A program made the position numbers and the translations under genes. Below the pieces are notes generated by a model that was given only the letters and a program-made list of their open reading frames with translations, had not been told where the DNA came from and made no database searches. From Erinaceus europaeus (Eukaryota > Chordata > Mammalia > Eulipotyphla > Erinaceidae): a stretch of 64,000 nt of DNA. Of the stretch, positions 33,362-45,398 are shown one piece after another (the first letter of the stretch is position 1; every line of letters begins with the position of its first letter). The stretch spans positions 83,083,566-83,147,565 of the forward strand of contig NC_080175.1 of assembly GCF_950295315.1 (NCBI RefSeq), in the 5' to 3' direction.

Positions 33362-33915
33362 TTATACTCATTTATTTATTTTCCCTTTTGTTGCCCTTGT
33401 TTTTTATTGTTGTAGTAGTTATTATTCTTTTTAAAAATATTTATTTATTCCCTTTTGTTGGCCTTGTTTTATTATTGTGGATAGGACAGAGAGAAATGGA
33501 GAGAGGAGGGGAAGATACAGAGGAGGAGAGAAAGACAGACACCTGCAGACCTGCTTCACCGCTTGTGAAGTGATGCCCCTGTAGGTGGCAGCCAGGGGCT
33601 TGATCCAGGATCCTTAGGACAGCCCTTGCGCTTTACACCATGTGCACTTAACACATTGTGCTACCGCCCGACTCCCTGTAGTTATAATTCTTGTTGTTAT
33701 TGATGTTGTCATTGTTAGATAGGACAGAGAGAAATGGAGAGAGGAGGGGAAGACAGGGGGAGAGAAAGACAGACACCTTCAGACCTGCTTCATTGCCTGT
33801 GAAGCGACTCCCTTGCAAGTGGGGAGCTTGGGTCTGGAACCGGGATCCTTATGCGGGCCCTTGCACTTCATGCCACTTGTGCTTAACCTGCTGCGCTACC
33901 ACCGGACTCCCCAGG
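33362..33915 (-). mobile_element. ERI-1 SINE interrupted by another ERI-1
   Basis: The outer copy is 33362-33430 plus about 33678-33915. The split falls in its TTA/TTG-repeat zone. Flanks near tgtagttat...attctt on both sides look like the inner copy's target duplication. Confidence 0.8.
33431..33677 (-). mobile_element. ERI-1 SINE nested in ERI-1
   Basis: It runs from aaaaatatttatttattccc to the head complement gctaccgcccgactccc. It is collinear with the outer copy and in the same orientation. Confidence 0.85.
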
Positions 33916-34060
33916 GTATTTTTTAACTTTATTTTTCATTTGTAATTAATTTGGGGGTGTTACAAGATTGTAGGACAACACATCCACATCACACCAAGGC
34001 TCTATGTCCCCACACAGAAATTATACCCCTGTGACAACACACAGCTTTGTAAAACATCGA
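33916..34060 (-). mobile_element. Possible old L1 3' UTR end
   Basis: The T-rich start and 'gtgttacaagattgtaggac' with 'ccccacacagaaattatacc' resemble other minus-strand L1 ends here. Weak. Confidence 0.35.
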
Positions 34061-34416
34061 AGAAAAAAGTTAATTACTTTGATGCTAAAAATAATAATAA
34101 AAATCATTAACGTAGCCCTCACCTACACAACATCTTAGTTTTGCAAAATCAATGAACATATTTACAATAAACTCAATGCCATTCCAAAGTCTCTTTTTCT
34201 GTTTAGCAGATAATCATGGACTTCCAGAATTACAAATAGAACAAATTGTATACTGTTGCAACAAAGTATCATGTTTAAATAAAATGTGAAGTTTGTTTTA
34301 TGTATCTAGCATCTCTGTGGACATTTAAAAGAATTATATGTTTGTCAGAATATATTCTTTCACAATTTATTATGGCAGTCATATTATGGCTGCTCAGATT
34401 TTCTGAGATGAGGGAA

Positions 34417-34573
34417 CTAATTGACAGTGTCAGCTAAGGCACACTGAACGCACCAAGACTGCACTAAAGGCACGTTTTCCGCTTTTGCCTCTGCCATTTA
34501 TTGGCTTTCATAGGGATTTAAAAAAAAAAAAAAACAAATCTATCCCTATGACAGGTAATACACTGTCAATTAA
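34417..34573. repeat. Two nested inverted repeats in repeat-poor DNA
   Basis: The outer arms ctaattgacagtgt (34417-34430) and acactgtcaattaa (34560-34573) pair at 13 of 14 positions. The inner arms catagggat (34509-34517) and atccctatg (34542-34550) pair perfectly around an A-run. The interval is otherwise ordinary complexity. Confidence 0.7.
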
Positions 34574-34599
34574 CTTAGGCATATTGACTTCCCATGGGC

Positions 34600-35174
34600 A
34601 TGATTAAAAAAGAAAGAAAAAAAAACTAAACAAGAAACACTTTCTTAGAAATACACTGTCTTCTGAAGTTCTCCACATCCACAAGCCTTTCTTTCCTCTA
34701 GCCCTCACAGTGACCTGATCTCACATTTTCACCCATCACTTCTTCTGCCTCTGGTCACATATTCCCTTTCAAGTATTTATTCCAAAGAAATTCCTAAACT
34801 ACACCTAAACTTTAGCACCGGCGTCGTCTAGGAGGAGCCAAACTAAGAACTGACAGAAAACTGTGAGAGGCAGTAATGTTTTAGGCTAAATACAGAGTGG
34901 GTCAAGGTAGATGAAATGCAGCAATTCCATGGCACAAGACTTAGCAGTTATAACTTTCACTGTGGCAACCTGGGAAAATGTTCCAGCGGAAGAGAATGAA
35001 ATGGCATTATAGTCCCAAAGATTTGGACAATATGGGAGAAACCATGCAAACAATAAGAGTGTGTTGACTTTCTACTAATTAGTATTATGGTCTGCAGAGA
35101 GACAATGAAAATTTGACACCACTGACAACTAGCAAATGGTTATAAAAATATAGCCTATGTAAAAACATAGCTAA
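34600..35174. other. Unannotated sequence
   Basis: Nothing recognised. Confidence 0.4.
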
Positions 35175-35456
35175 TGGGGGAGGGAGGTCTGATGGTGGAT
35201 GACCAGGTTAAGCACACACAGCACAAAGCACACAGACCAGCACAAAGATGCTGGTTGGAGCCCTGGCTCCACACTAGGGGGCAGGGGGTGGAGGGAGGGG
35301 GGCTTCACATAGTGGTGAAGCAGGTCTACAGGTGTCCTCTCTTCCTCTCTATTTCCCCTCCCCTTTCAAATTCTCTCTGTCCTATCCAGAAAAAATTCAA
35401 AAAAAAAAAAATGGGCACAGGAGCAGTGAATTCTAGTGTAGGCACCAAGCCCCAGT
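35175..35456 (+). mobile_element. ERI-1 SINE with truncated tail module
   Basis: Diverged head, G-rich insertion near 35276-35302, CT block, A-run, and a tail module that stops at agccccagtgg where a GGGA/GGAA array takes over. Confidence 0.8.
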
Positions 35457-35535
35457 GGAAGGAGGGAGGGAGGGAGGGAGGGAGGGAGGAAGGAAGGAAG
35501 GAAGGAAGGAAGGAAGGAAGGAAGGAAGGAAGGGA
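35457..35535. repeat. (GGGA)n(GGAA)n tract
   Basis: About seven GGGA-type then twelve GGAA-type units replace the end of the SINE tail module. Confidence 0.95.
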
Positions 35536-35587
35536 AAAACACAGCTAATCCAGAAACCAAAGACTTAAAGAAGGTATAGACGCTTTT

Positions 35588-35885
35588 TTGGGAGTTGGGC
35601 AGTAAAGCAGTGGGTTAAGCGCAGGTGACACAAAGCACAAGGACTGGCGTAAGGATCCCAGTTCCAGCCCCAGGCTCCCCACCAGCATGGGGGTCCCTTC
35701 ACAAGAGGTGAAGCAGGTCTGCAGGTGTTAATCTTTCTCTTCCCCTCTCTGCCTTCCCCTCCTCTCTCCATTTCTCTCTGTCCTATCCAACAACAACGAC
35801 ATCAATAACAACAACAATAACTACAACAATAAAACAAGGGCAACAAAAAGGAATAAATAAATATATATTTTTAAAAAAGAACACT
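35588..35885 (+). mobile_element. ERI-1 SINE
   Basis: Full length with head gggagttgggcagtaaagca, core and CAA repeats, ending in A-rich sequence. Confidence 0.92.
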
Positions 35886-36614
35886 CTCTCTAGAAATTCT
35901 CGACTCTTAAGTCACGTCTGTCTTGCTATGGTCACAATTCTACTTGTGAAAATATGGGATCCTGACACATAGCATAGGGACATATAAATGAAATTCTCAG
36001 AGGAGACTGACTAGACAGACAGATGTTTCCAAATTCTTAAATGTGACAGAGATCACCTACCCATCTAGAAGTACAGCATGACTTCTAATTCTGGGAAATG
36101 TTTTGGATATTTCTTCTTAATCAAACAAGAAAAAAATATCCTACACAAGAACTTTCCTAGATTTTTCATCCAATTCACTTCTCTAGACCACAATCACTGG
36201 TAATTCAGAATCATCCCTCACTAACCAGGGGCGGTATAAGAATAGGCGGTCAGAAAAAAAAATTGTCCTTATTGATACCAATGGGTGTGATAGGGCCAAA
36301 GCAGGTATTTAACTACAGGACAAAGGCCCCGATTACCATAACAGTTGGAAAAGTAAGATGAACACCAATGTTTTTTGTTTTTTTTTTTTTGCTTTTTAGT
36401 AGGTTGTGGTGATAATTAATAGATTATGGTAGCATCCCTAGGCGCTAACTAGACACAGATTCAACGACCATTGTAAGCAAAACGCCAGTACAAAATTAAA
36501 AGGCAAGCCTGAAGGAGAAGAGTTTGAGGGCAGATGTCCTAATAAAATCATGACCTATCACCCAGTTCTCAGGTATGCAGATTTTCAGATCCAGAACCCA
36601 CTCACTAAAAGTAT

Positions 36615-36920
36615 CTCATGTTTGTTGTGAAATGCCCTGACAAGTGTATTAATATGATGTAATAGTTTCTTTAGCTTTCCTCCCCCCAAATAAGCTAAAA
36701 TCGCTTACTTGGTTTGCCAACATAATGTAAAAGAAAATAACCAAGGATTCTGAGCACAACAGGAAATAGAGCATTAAGCTCTCTCTCTGCCTAGGTGAGT
36801 CCCAGTCATCCTGTGAGTAAAGAGCTCCTTTCTCCCCCTACCCCTCTCTTTCTCGGCCTAACACATAAATGTTGCCAATTTTCCTGAATAAAGTCTAAAA
36901 TTCCTGAAATAAAGTGAATA
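36615..36920 (+). mobile_element. Possible old LTR remnant
   Basis: It starts TGTTGTGAAATGCCC and holds a pyrimidine-rich segment (ctttctccccctacccctc) before two AATAAA signals (36890, 36911). This order resembles a solo LTR. No matching pair or target duplication was found and I cannot name a family. Confidence 0.3.
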
Positions 36921-38790
36921 GAGCATTAAATGGATATCTAGAAATTCGAAGTATTCTGGAACCCTTTTAAAGATAAAGTCAGCAAAATGATTACTAAAGT
37001 CCAAATAAGTGTGGGACATCTGGATATGTACCATTCGGTGTTCATTTTTCTCATTTGTAAGTATACAGTTTGACTATCATTAAAAGCTTAATTAAGCCCT
37101 ACCAGTAACTTCAAAGCAAGAGTTAGCATAGTGGAAAAGGTCAAGTAAAAACATCTAAAATTATTCCCTAGTGACACAAAATGAAAAACAGTACTGTATC
37201 CACAGGAAGATAGACGTGATTGATACCATTATTATGGTCCTCAAGAGTGCATACATTGTGCATACATTGTGCTTTACCACATTTTCATTTAATTTAACTC
37301 TACTAATACCCCTACATGTATTTTACTGAATTATTGAAAGCAATGGGCTTTAGTCATTAATCATACCCATATGAGTTGCAGTATCAGATGCAGTAAAATT
37401 GTTAGGGTAAAATAAGGTAAGATTTTTAGGCAGATAACTTGCAATCATTTATTTTGTGAATACATTAGTTTTCATTCTAAGAAAGAAAATTAGAAATAGT
37501 TCACAATCACATGGAATAAGGGAGAGTATTAATTTACCCTTTTCCCTTAGAATAAAGTCAAATATCACCCTCTGTCATAATATAGACCAAAGCAATATGG
37601 ACTATCAAAACTTCCCACAAGATGCCACACTGATCCATCACATCAAACTAAAAATACCTTTATCAAAAACAGCATGGCCAAAAAGTGACTAGTATGCTGG
37701 TGTCTTTGGTAATACGACCATCTTCCAAAAGAAAGGAGATGCATCTTTCAACATTCAGGAACTACCACATAAGTGAAGACATTGCAGTGGTTAGTGAGTG
37801 ACAGGATATTACCACTAAACTAAGAATGATACTACATTTTGTATAAATAGTACCTAGTAAGGAAAAATAGTTCTTACCTATAGAGACTGAAATATTTCTC
37901 TGGACTTCAAACCTGGTGAAACATACATTTGTTAAGTTTGAGTAGGAGGGACCTGGAACAACATGGGTATTGTACGAGGTCTAAGCCTTGTAACATGGGC
38001 CATGAATGTATGTGCAATACAGAGAACGTCGAGGTAATTTGAGAAAAATAAAATGCGGAGTTTTGAGTAAGCTTCAGTGAATCATTATGAAGTTGGATCA
38101 TGCCATTCATGCCACTCATATGCATTTTGAGTAACAGCTCTTGACATATTATGAGGCTAAACTCTGTTAATAGGTGACTGTGCATTGGAAACCATGAGTT
38201 GTATTTCAATGGCTGTGCTACCTCATAAAACAGTATGAACCCAATAGTGGTCCTTAATAATACAGAAGCTGTACTTCCGGAATAGATCCTGAAACATTTG
38301 ATAAAAATCAGCCTCCTGAGCAGGTGACTAAATGTTCAAGTCACTTTCAATAGTTGCACCAGCACTATTCCTAAGTTTGAACCTATGGGCATATAATGTA
38401 AGAAGTTCTATAGAATGAAGAACAAAGAAAAGAGACAAAGGGCAAAGAAAAGCTTAACTTTGGATTTCATATATGCATGCAAATACAAAATTAGCTAGCT
38501 GGATTATAACTTAGGTCTAAAATAGGCAGTTTAGAGGGTATATATTATTTTGTGTGTGTGTGTGTATGTATTATTTATGAGAAGATTTGCTACTCTGATA
38601 TATCCAGACTTCCCCTATACATGGGAAGAGAAGTGAATCAAAATAAGAAAATACAGATTCTTGGTAACAATTAATAGTCTGAATTTATCATCAGGACTCT
38701 GAAGGAAAATTTGACACAAGGGAGACAGGGGTTGAGTCTGTGTGCAGATACATATATAGGGAAAAACTTATGAAAATCTCTTTTTAAAAA
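36921..38790. other. Repeat-poor 1.9-kb stretch
   Basis: No SINE, L1 or LTR recognised. The longest frame is 100 codons (37907-38209, minus) without known motifs. A short GT tract lies at 38550-38566. Confidence 0.45.
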
Positions 38791-38794
38791 TTTT

Positions 38795-38940
38795 TGCCTC
38801 CAGGGTAATAACTGGGGCTTGTTGCCAACACTACAAATACTGCCCATGGTGGCCATCTTGTTCATTTTATTGGATAGGACAGAGAGAAATTAGAAGAGAG
38901 GATAGAGATAGAAAGGGAGAGAGAGAGAGACACTTGTTTT
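38795..38940 (-). mobile_element. SINE 3' fragment with tail module
   Basis: Tail-module complement (tgcctccagggtaataactgg) and the purine block. The head and core are absent. Confidence 0.75.
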
Positions 38941-39109
38941 GTTATACTTGGTAGCCACTAATAATTCTTCACTATGTAAGAAGCAATTTTCCAGTCCACA
39001 CCAGCAAATGGACAGAATGACTGTGTAAATTGTAGATTTCCTAGCTTCTCTCCACCCTAAAATGCTTATTCTCATCTACCTTATTCTTACTTTATGGTTC
39101 TGTTTATTA

Positions 39110-39303
39110 AACACTTTGTCCTGCTTTATATCTTACTGCCTTTCAGCCACCAAGTTGTAGATGCTACTATAATTCCATCCTGAACCGCATAGGCAGATGA
39201 CCTGCCAATGTGTCCCAAAGTCTCACCTCTCCAGAGCCCTACCCCACTAGAGAAAGATAGAAACACATGCCCAGTGGAGAAGCAATGACAAAAGCCAGAA
39301 CTA
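39110..39303 (+). mobile_element. Old L1 3' UTR, left half
   Basis: It matches 21545-21780 and 51880-51975. It is interrupted by the full-length L1 and resumes at 47022. Confidence 0.8.
39290..39303. repeat. L1 target-site duplication, left copy
   Basis: The 14 bases aaaagccagaacta are repeated exactly at 47022-47035. Confidence 0.92.
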
Positions 39304-40600
39304 GGAAAATAATTGCTGGAAGGGGAAGATGGCAGACTGAGAAACTGCTAACAGCATGTTCTCTAATCACATCTTCTAGAAACGGTAGGATTTTCTGCCT
39401 TTAGCAGGCCTGTCAAAAGGGGTGAAACCAAAGAGGTGATTATAATTTAATTTGGGTTAAGAATTAGAGTAAAGGTGACACGGACTAGCGGGGCTCCAGA
39501 CTTCCCAGGCGGCGCTGGGCAAGGCGAGTGCGCCAGACATTGTCCTCCGCCCGGGAAGGCGGCTCCTCCGCCGGTTGCAGAGCGCTGCTGGGCAGCCGGC
39601 AGAGGACCCAGAGAGAGCACTTTAGCTCGGGGGCTTTCTCTTGGGAGTCTCCAGGGACCACCGCGACCCTGAGGGTGGATCCAAAGACTTCTTGAGTATA
39701 GCTCTCATTGGATCAAAGGACTTGGAGCTACTTCTCATTTTCGAGAAATCCTTTAAAAAAGTCTGGAGGGGGGGGTTTCGCGGAAGATGGCGGACGGAGA
39801 AGCTGCTAGCCGCTGAGCTCCGAACAGACTCCCCTGGAAACAATAGGATTTTCTGCCTTTAGCAGGCCAGTCAATAAGGTGTCCTTAGACACCAAGAAGG
39901 TGACTATAACTTAATTTGGGTTAAGAATTAGAGTAGGGAAAAAAAATTCTTTTTTCTTCCTTTTAATTTTCAAGCATACATCCTTCCCCCCCCACCCCCC
40001 ATAAGCAGTCCCTGGGACCAGCTCCTAGCAGGATACCCCATACCACCAAACAGGGTGTTTTTTTTTTAATTCACTGATACATATTTGAGAAGTTCCTTGC
40101 ACTACTCTTTAATTACAACTCTTTTTCTTATCTTCTCCCTTTTCTCTCTCTTATCTCTCTCTCTCTCTTTTTTTTAAAATCTTGTCACACACTTCTTCTT
40201 TCTTCTTTGCCTTTCTGAATTTGTGAATTAGTTTGGGGAAGAAATCTGACTCAGAGTGGACTCTGTATGTGTGTATCTCTGCTCTAGTTCCCTTTCCCCT
40301 CTTGTTACCCCTAGAATATACACTGGATAGTAGATTTGCATAGCTGTATATTCTTGCTATCCTCTCTTTCTTTTCTCTTTCTTCACTAGGATTTGGTTAC
40401 TATTTTTTCACGGACTGGAGAAATTGTTTGGCTAACTGGTAATGATTAAACTACTTCAATACTTACTTCAGTTGCTACTGTAATTCCAGAGGTTGGTGAG
40501 TGCAATTGTCATAAAGGTATTTAGTACAGTGTTACTTGTACTCAAGACACAACAACTGAGGAACAACAGAGCATAAAAAAAGAAACACATAAATAAAAAA
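39304..40600 (+). promoter_or_regulatory. L1 5' UTR with two YY1-like modules
   Basis: AAGATGGCAG (39326-39335) and AAGATGGCGG (39784-39793) match the YY1 core that positions human L1 transcription. Each is followed by a similar stretch of about 150 bp (gattttctgcctttagcagg ... tttgggttaagaattagagta). A CpG-rich block (39480-39800) lies between the two cores. The rest (39935-40600) is AT-rich with CT runs. The internal promoter role is family knowledge. Confidence 0.8.
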
Positions 40601-41513
40601 ATGGGTAGATTAAAAACAAATAAAACTGCTACCCCAATGAATGAAGACAAGAGCCCAGAAGAAACTACAAATCAGCCAGAAGTAACCATAGATAAGAAAA
40701 GTATGCAAGCAATAATAAACTTATTAATCACAGAAATGAAAACAACATTGGAGGAAAGGAATGGCAATATTAGGGAAACAACAGTTGAGACCCCCAAGGA
40801 AAATACTGATTATCTTGAGGCAATTAGAGAACTGAAAGCTGAAATAGCTGTAATGAAGAAAGAAGTGAAGGGAAGGGAAAGCAGACTAACAGAAGCAGAA
40901 AACAGAATTAGTCAGACAGAGGATGAGTTAGAGAAAACTAAGAAAGAGGTGAAAGAGCTTAAAAAGAGATTGAGAGACACTGAAAACAACAACAGAGACA
41001 TATGGGATATCTCAAAAGAAGTAACATTCGTATAATTGGCCTGCCAGAGGAAGAAAGAGAGGAAGGGGAAGCAAACATTCTAGAGGAAATAATAGAAGAA
41101 AACTTCCCAGACCTGAATAACAGAAAGGATATCAAGGTTCAAGAGGCCCAGAGAGTACCAAACAGAATCAACCCAGACCTGAAGACACCAAGACACATCA
41201 TAGTCACAATGAGAAGAAGTAAGGATAAAGAAAGGCTCCTAAAGGCTGCAAGAGAGAAACAAAAAGTCACATACAAGGGAAAACCCATAAGATTATCTGC
41301 AGATTTCTCCACTCAAACTCTAAAAGCCGAAGGGAGTGGCAAGATATCTATCGAGCCCTGAATGAAAAAGGGTTTCAACCAAGGATAATATATCCTGCTA
41401 GACTTTCATTCAAGCTAGATGGAGGGATCAAAACCTTCTCAGACAAACAACAGTTAAAAGAGGCAACCATCACCAAGCCGGCCCTGAAAGAGGTACTAAA
41501 AGACCTATTATAA
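40601..41513 (+). pseudogene. L1 ORF1 (RNA-binding chaperone), frameshifted
   Basis: The first part (40601-41035) encodes a Lys/Glu-rich coiled coil (about residues 60-140). The next frame (entered by about 41020) carries the RRM-like core with the IRIIGLPEE motif and the C-terminal RNA-binding region. The last frame runs from about 41325 to a stop at 41511. Two frame changes, each equal to a net loss of one base or gain of two, break it. Total length, about 300 codons, is normal for ORF1p, which coats L1 RNA as trimers. Confidence 0.88.
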
Positions 41514-41574
41514 ACAAGAACATCACTATAATACTTGCAAAATATCAGAGTAAACGAATTGTTTTTTTAGAACA

Positions 41575-44500
41575 ATGGCACTACAATACATTAAATCCAT
41601 AATATCAATAAATGTCAATGGCTTAAAGTAACCCATCAAAAGGCACAGGGTGGGGGGATGGATCAGAAAACATAATCCAACCATATGCTTCTTGCAAGAA
41701 TCCCATCTGTCACAACAAGATAAACACAGACTTAAAGTGAAAGGATGGAAAACTATCATACAGGCTAACGGTCCACAAAAAAGGGCAGGAACAGCCATTC
41801 TCATCTCAGACACGATAGATTTTAAATTAAATAAAGTAATAAAAGATAGGCAAGGACATTACATAATGATTAGAGGATCAATCAGCCAAGAAGACTTAAC
41901 AATGATTAACATCTATGCACCCAACGAGGGACCATCTAAATACATTAAACACCTATTGAAAGAATTTCAAAAATACATCAATAGTAATACAATAATAGTG
42001 GGAGACTTCAATACCCCACTCTCACACTTAGACAGATCAACAAGGCAGAAAACCAATAAAGATACAAGAGAAATGAATGAAGAGATCGACAGACTAGACC
42101 TCTTGGACATTTTCAGACTCCTCCACCCCAAAAAACTGGAATACACCTTCTTTTCAAATCCACATAACACATACTCATGGATAGACCACATGTTAGGCCA
42201 CAAAGATAGCATCAATAAATTCAAGAGCATTGAAATCATCCCAAGTATCTTCTCAGACCACAGTGGAGTAAAACTAACATTTAACAACAAACGGAAAATT
42301 ATTAAAAGACATAGAATTTGGAAACTAAACAACATGCTCCTTAAGAACCACTGGGTCAGAGACTCACTCAAACAGGAAATTCAAATGTTCCTGGAAACAA
42401 ATGAAAATGAAGACACAACCTATCAAAATATTTGGGACACAGCTAAAGCAGTACTGAGAGGGAAACTTATAGCCATACAATCACATATTAAACACCAAGA
42501 AGAAGCCCAAATGAATGACCTTACTGCACACCTCAAGGACTTAGAGGAAGAGGAACAAAGGAACCCAAAAGCAACCAGAAGAACAGAAATCAGTAAAGTT
42601 CGAGCAGAAATAAACAACATCGAAAATAAAAGAACCATACAATAGATCAATGAAGCCAAATGTTGGTTCTTTGAAAGATTAAACAAAATTGACAAACCCC
42701 TAGCCAGACTCACCAAACAAAAAAGAGAGAAGACTCAAATAAATAGAATTGTAAACGATGCAGGAGATATCACAACTGACACCACAGAAATCCAGAGAAT
42801 CCTGCAAAACTTCTATAAAGAACTATATGCCACCAAGCTAAAGAATCTGGAAGAAATGGAACAATTCCTAGAAGCATATGCACTTCCAAAACTGAACCAA
42901 GAAGAACTACAAAATCTAAATGCACCAATCACAGTCAAAGAAATTGAAACCATTATTAAGAATCTCCCCAACAACAAAAGCCGTGGACCAGATGGCTTCA
43001 CAAATGAATTCTACAAAACTTTCAGGAAACAGTTAATACCCATACTTCTTAAGCTTTTCATAAGATTGAAGAAACAGGAATACTCCCGTCCACCTTTTAT
43101 GAAGCCAACATCACCCTGATACCAAAAGCTGATAGGGACAGAACAAAAAAGGAAAACTACAGACCAATATCTCTGATGAATATAGATGCCAAAATATTAA
43201 ACAAGATCTTGGCCAACCGGATACAGCAACACATCAAAAAGATTGTTCATCATGACCAAGTGGGATTCATCCCAGGAATGCAAGGCTGGTTCAACATCCG
43301 TAAGCCAATCAATGTCATTCACCACATCAATAAAAGCAAAGCCAAAAACTACATGATTATCTCAATAGATGCAGAGAAAGCCTTTGACAAAATCCAACAC
43401 CTATTCATGCTCAAAAGTCTACAAAAAATGGGAATAGATGGGAAATTTCTCAAGATAGTGGAGTCTATATATAGCAAACCTACAGCCAACATCATACTCA
43501 ATGTACAGAAGCTGAAAACATTCCCCCTCAGATCGGGGACTAGACAGGGCTGTCCACTGTCACCGTTACTCTTCAACATAGTATTGGAAGTTCTTGCCAT
43601 AGCAATCAGGCAAGAGAAAGAAATCAAAGGGATACAGATTGGAAGGGAAGAAGTTAAGCTATCACTATTTGCAGATGATATGATAGTACACATAGAAAGA
43701 CCTAAAGAATCCAGTAGAAAATTACTGGAAGTTATTAGGCAATATAGCAAGGTATCAGGCTACAAAATCAATGTACAAAAATCAGTGGCATTTCTTTATG
43801 CAAACACTAAATCTGAAGAAGAAGACTTCCAGAAATCACTCCCCTTTACAGTTTCAGCAAAATCAATCAAATAACTAGGAATAAAGTTGACCAAAGAAGT
43901 GAAAGGCTTGTATGTTGAAAACTATGAGTCGCTACTCAAGGAGATCAAAACTGATACCAAGAAATGGAAAGATATCCCATGCTCATGGATTGGAAGAATA
44001 AATATCATCAAAATGAATATTCTCCCCAGAGCCATATACAAATTTAATGCAATACCCATCAAAGTTCCACCAAGCTTCTTAAAGAGAATAGAACAAACAC
44101 TACAATCATTTATCTGGATCATGAAAACACCTAGAATTGCCAAAACCATCTTGAGGAAAAGAAACAGAAATGGAGGCATCACACTGCCAGACCTTAAACT
44201 ATATTATAAAGCCATCATCATCAAAACAGCATGGTACTGGAACAAAAATAGGCACACAGACCAGTGGAACAGAATTGAAAGCCCAGAAGTAAATCCCAAC
44301 ACCTATGGGCATCTAATCTTTGATAAAGGGGCCCAAAGGATTAAATGGAAAAAGGAGGCTCTCTTCAATAAATGGTGCTGGGAAAACTGGGTTGAAACAT
44401 GCAGAAGAATGAAATTGAACCACTTTATCTCACCAGAAACAAAAATCAACTCCAAATGGATCAAAGACCTAGATGTCAGACCAGAAACAATCAAATACTT

Positions 44501-45398
44501 AGAGGAAAACATTGGTAAAACACTTTCCCAAATACACCTCAAGGACATCTTTGATGAATCAAACCCAATTGCAAGGAAGACTAAAGCAGAAACAAACCAG
44601 TGGGACTACATCAAATTGAAAAGCTTCTGCACATCCAAAGAAACTATTAAACAAACAGAGAGACCCCTCACAGAATGGGAGAATATCTTCAGATGCCATA
44701 CATCAGACAAGAAACTCATCACCAAAATATATAAAGAGCTCAGCAAACTTAGCCGCAAAAAAGCAAATGACCCCATCCAAAAATGGGCAGAGGAAATGAA
44801 CAAAACATTCACCACAGAGGAGATCCAAAAGGCTAACAAACATATGAAAAACTGCTCTAGGTCACTGATTGTCAGAGAAATGCAAATTAAGACAACACTA
44901 AGATACCACCTCACTCCTGTAAGAATGGCATACATCAAAAAGGACAGCAGCAACAAATGCTGGAGAGGATGTGGGGACAGAGGAACCCTTTTACATTGCT
45001 GGTGGGAATGTAAATTGGTACAGCCTCTGTGGAGAGCAGTCTGGAGAACTCTCACAAGGCTAGACATGGACCTTCCATATGACCCAGTAATTCCTCTCCT
45101 GGGGTTATACCCCAAGGACTCTATAGCACCCAACCAAAAAGAGGTGTGTACTCCTATGTTCATAGCAGCACAATGCATAATAGCTAAAACCTGGAAGCAA
45201 CCCAGGTGCCCAACAACAGATGAGTGGCTGAGAAAGCTGTGGTATATATACACAATGTTATACTATGCAGCTATCAAGAACAATGAACCCACCTTCTCTG
45301 ACCCATCTTGGACAGAGCTAGAAGGAATTATGTTAAGTGAACTAAGTCAGAAAGATAAAGATGAGTATGGGATGATCCCACTCATCAACAGAAGCTGA
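41575..45398 (+). pseudogene. L1 ORF2 (endonuclease-reverse transcriptase), broken
   Basis: An N-terminal APE-type endonuclease contains SINVNGL, the catalytic Glu in FLQES (about 41690) and SDHS (about 42253). The reverse transcriptase has the FADD active site at 43668-43679. The C-terminal Cys/His segment with C-X3-C...H-X4-C spacing is at 44958-45011. In-frame stops lie at 41629, 42643 and 43872. A frameshift falls near 43060, in the reverse transcriptase N-terminal part. About 1,270 codons overall, the usual length. Start chosen at 41575 because it begins just after the short spacer and in frame with the endonuclease. Confidence 0.93.

Noticed and set aside
36615..36920. Provirus with second LTR nearby
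   Set aside because: Only one LTR-like block is seen. No partner, primer site or target duplication supports more than a weak solo-LTR call.
39475..39862. CpG-rich block as a host gene promoter
   Set aside because: It lies inside the L1 5' UTR between the left and right element boundaries and is followed by L1 ORF1.
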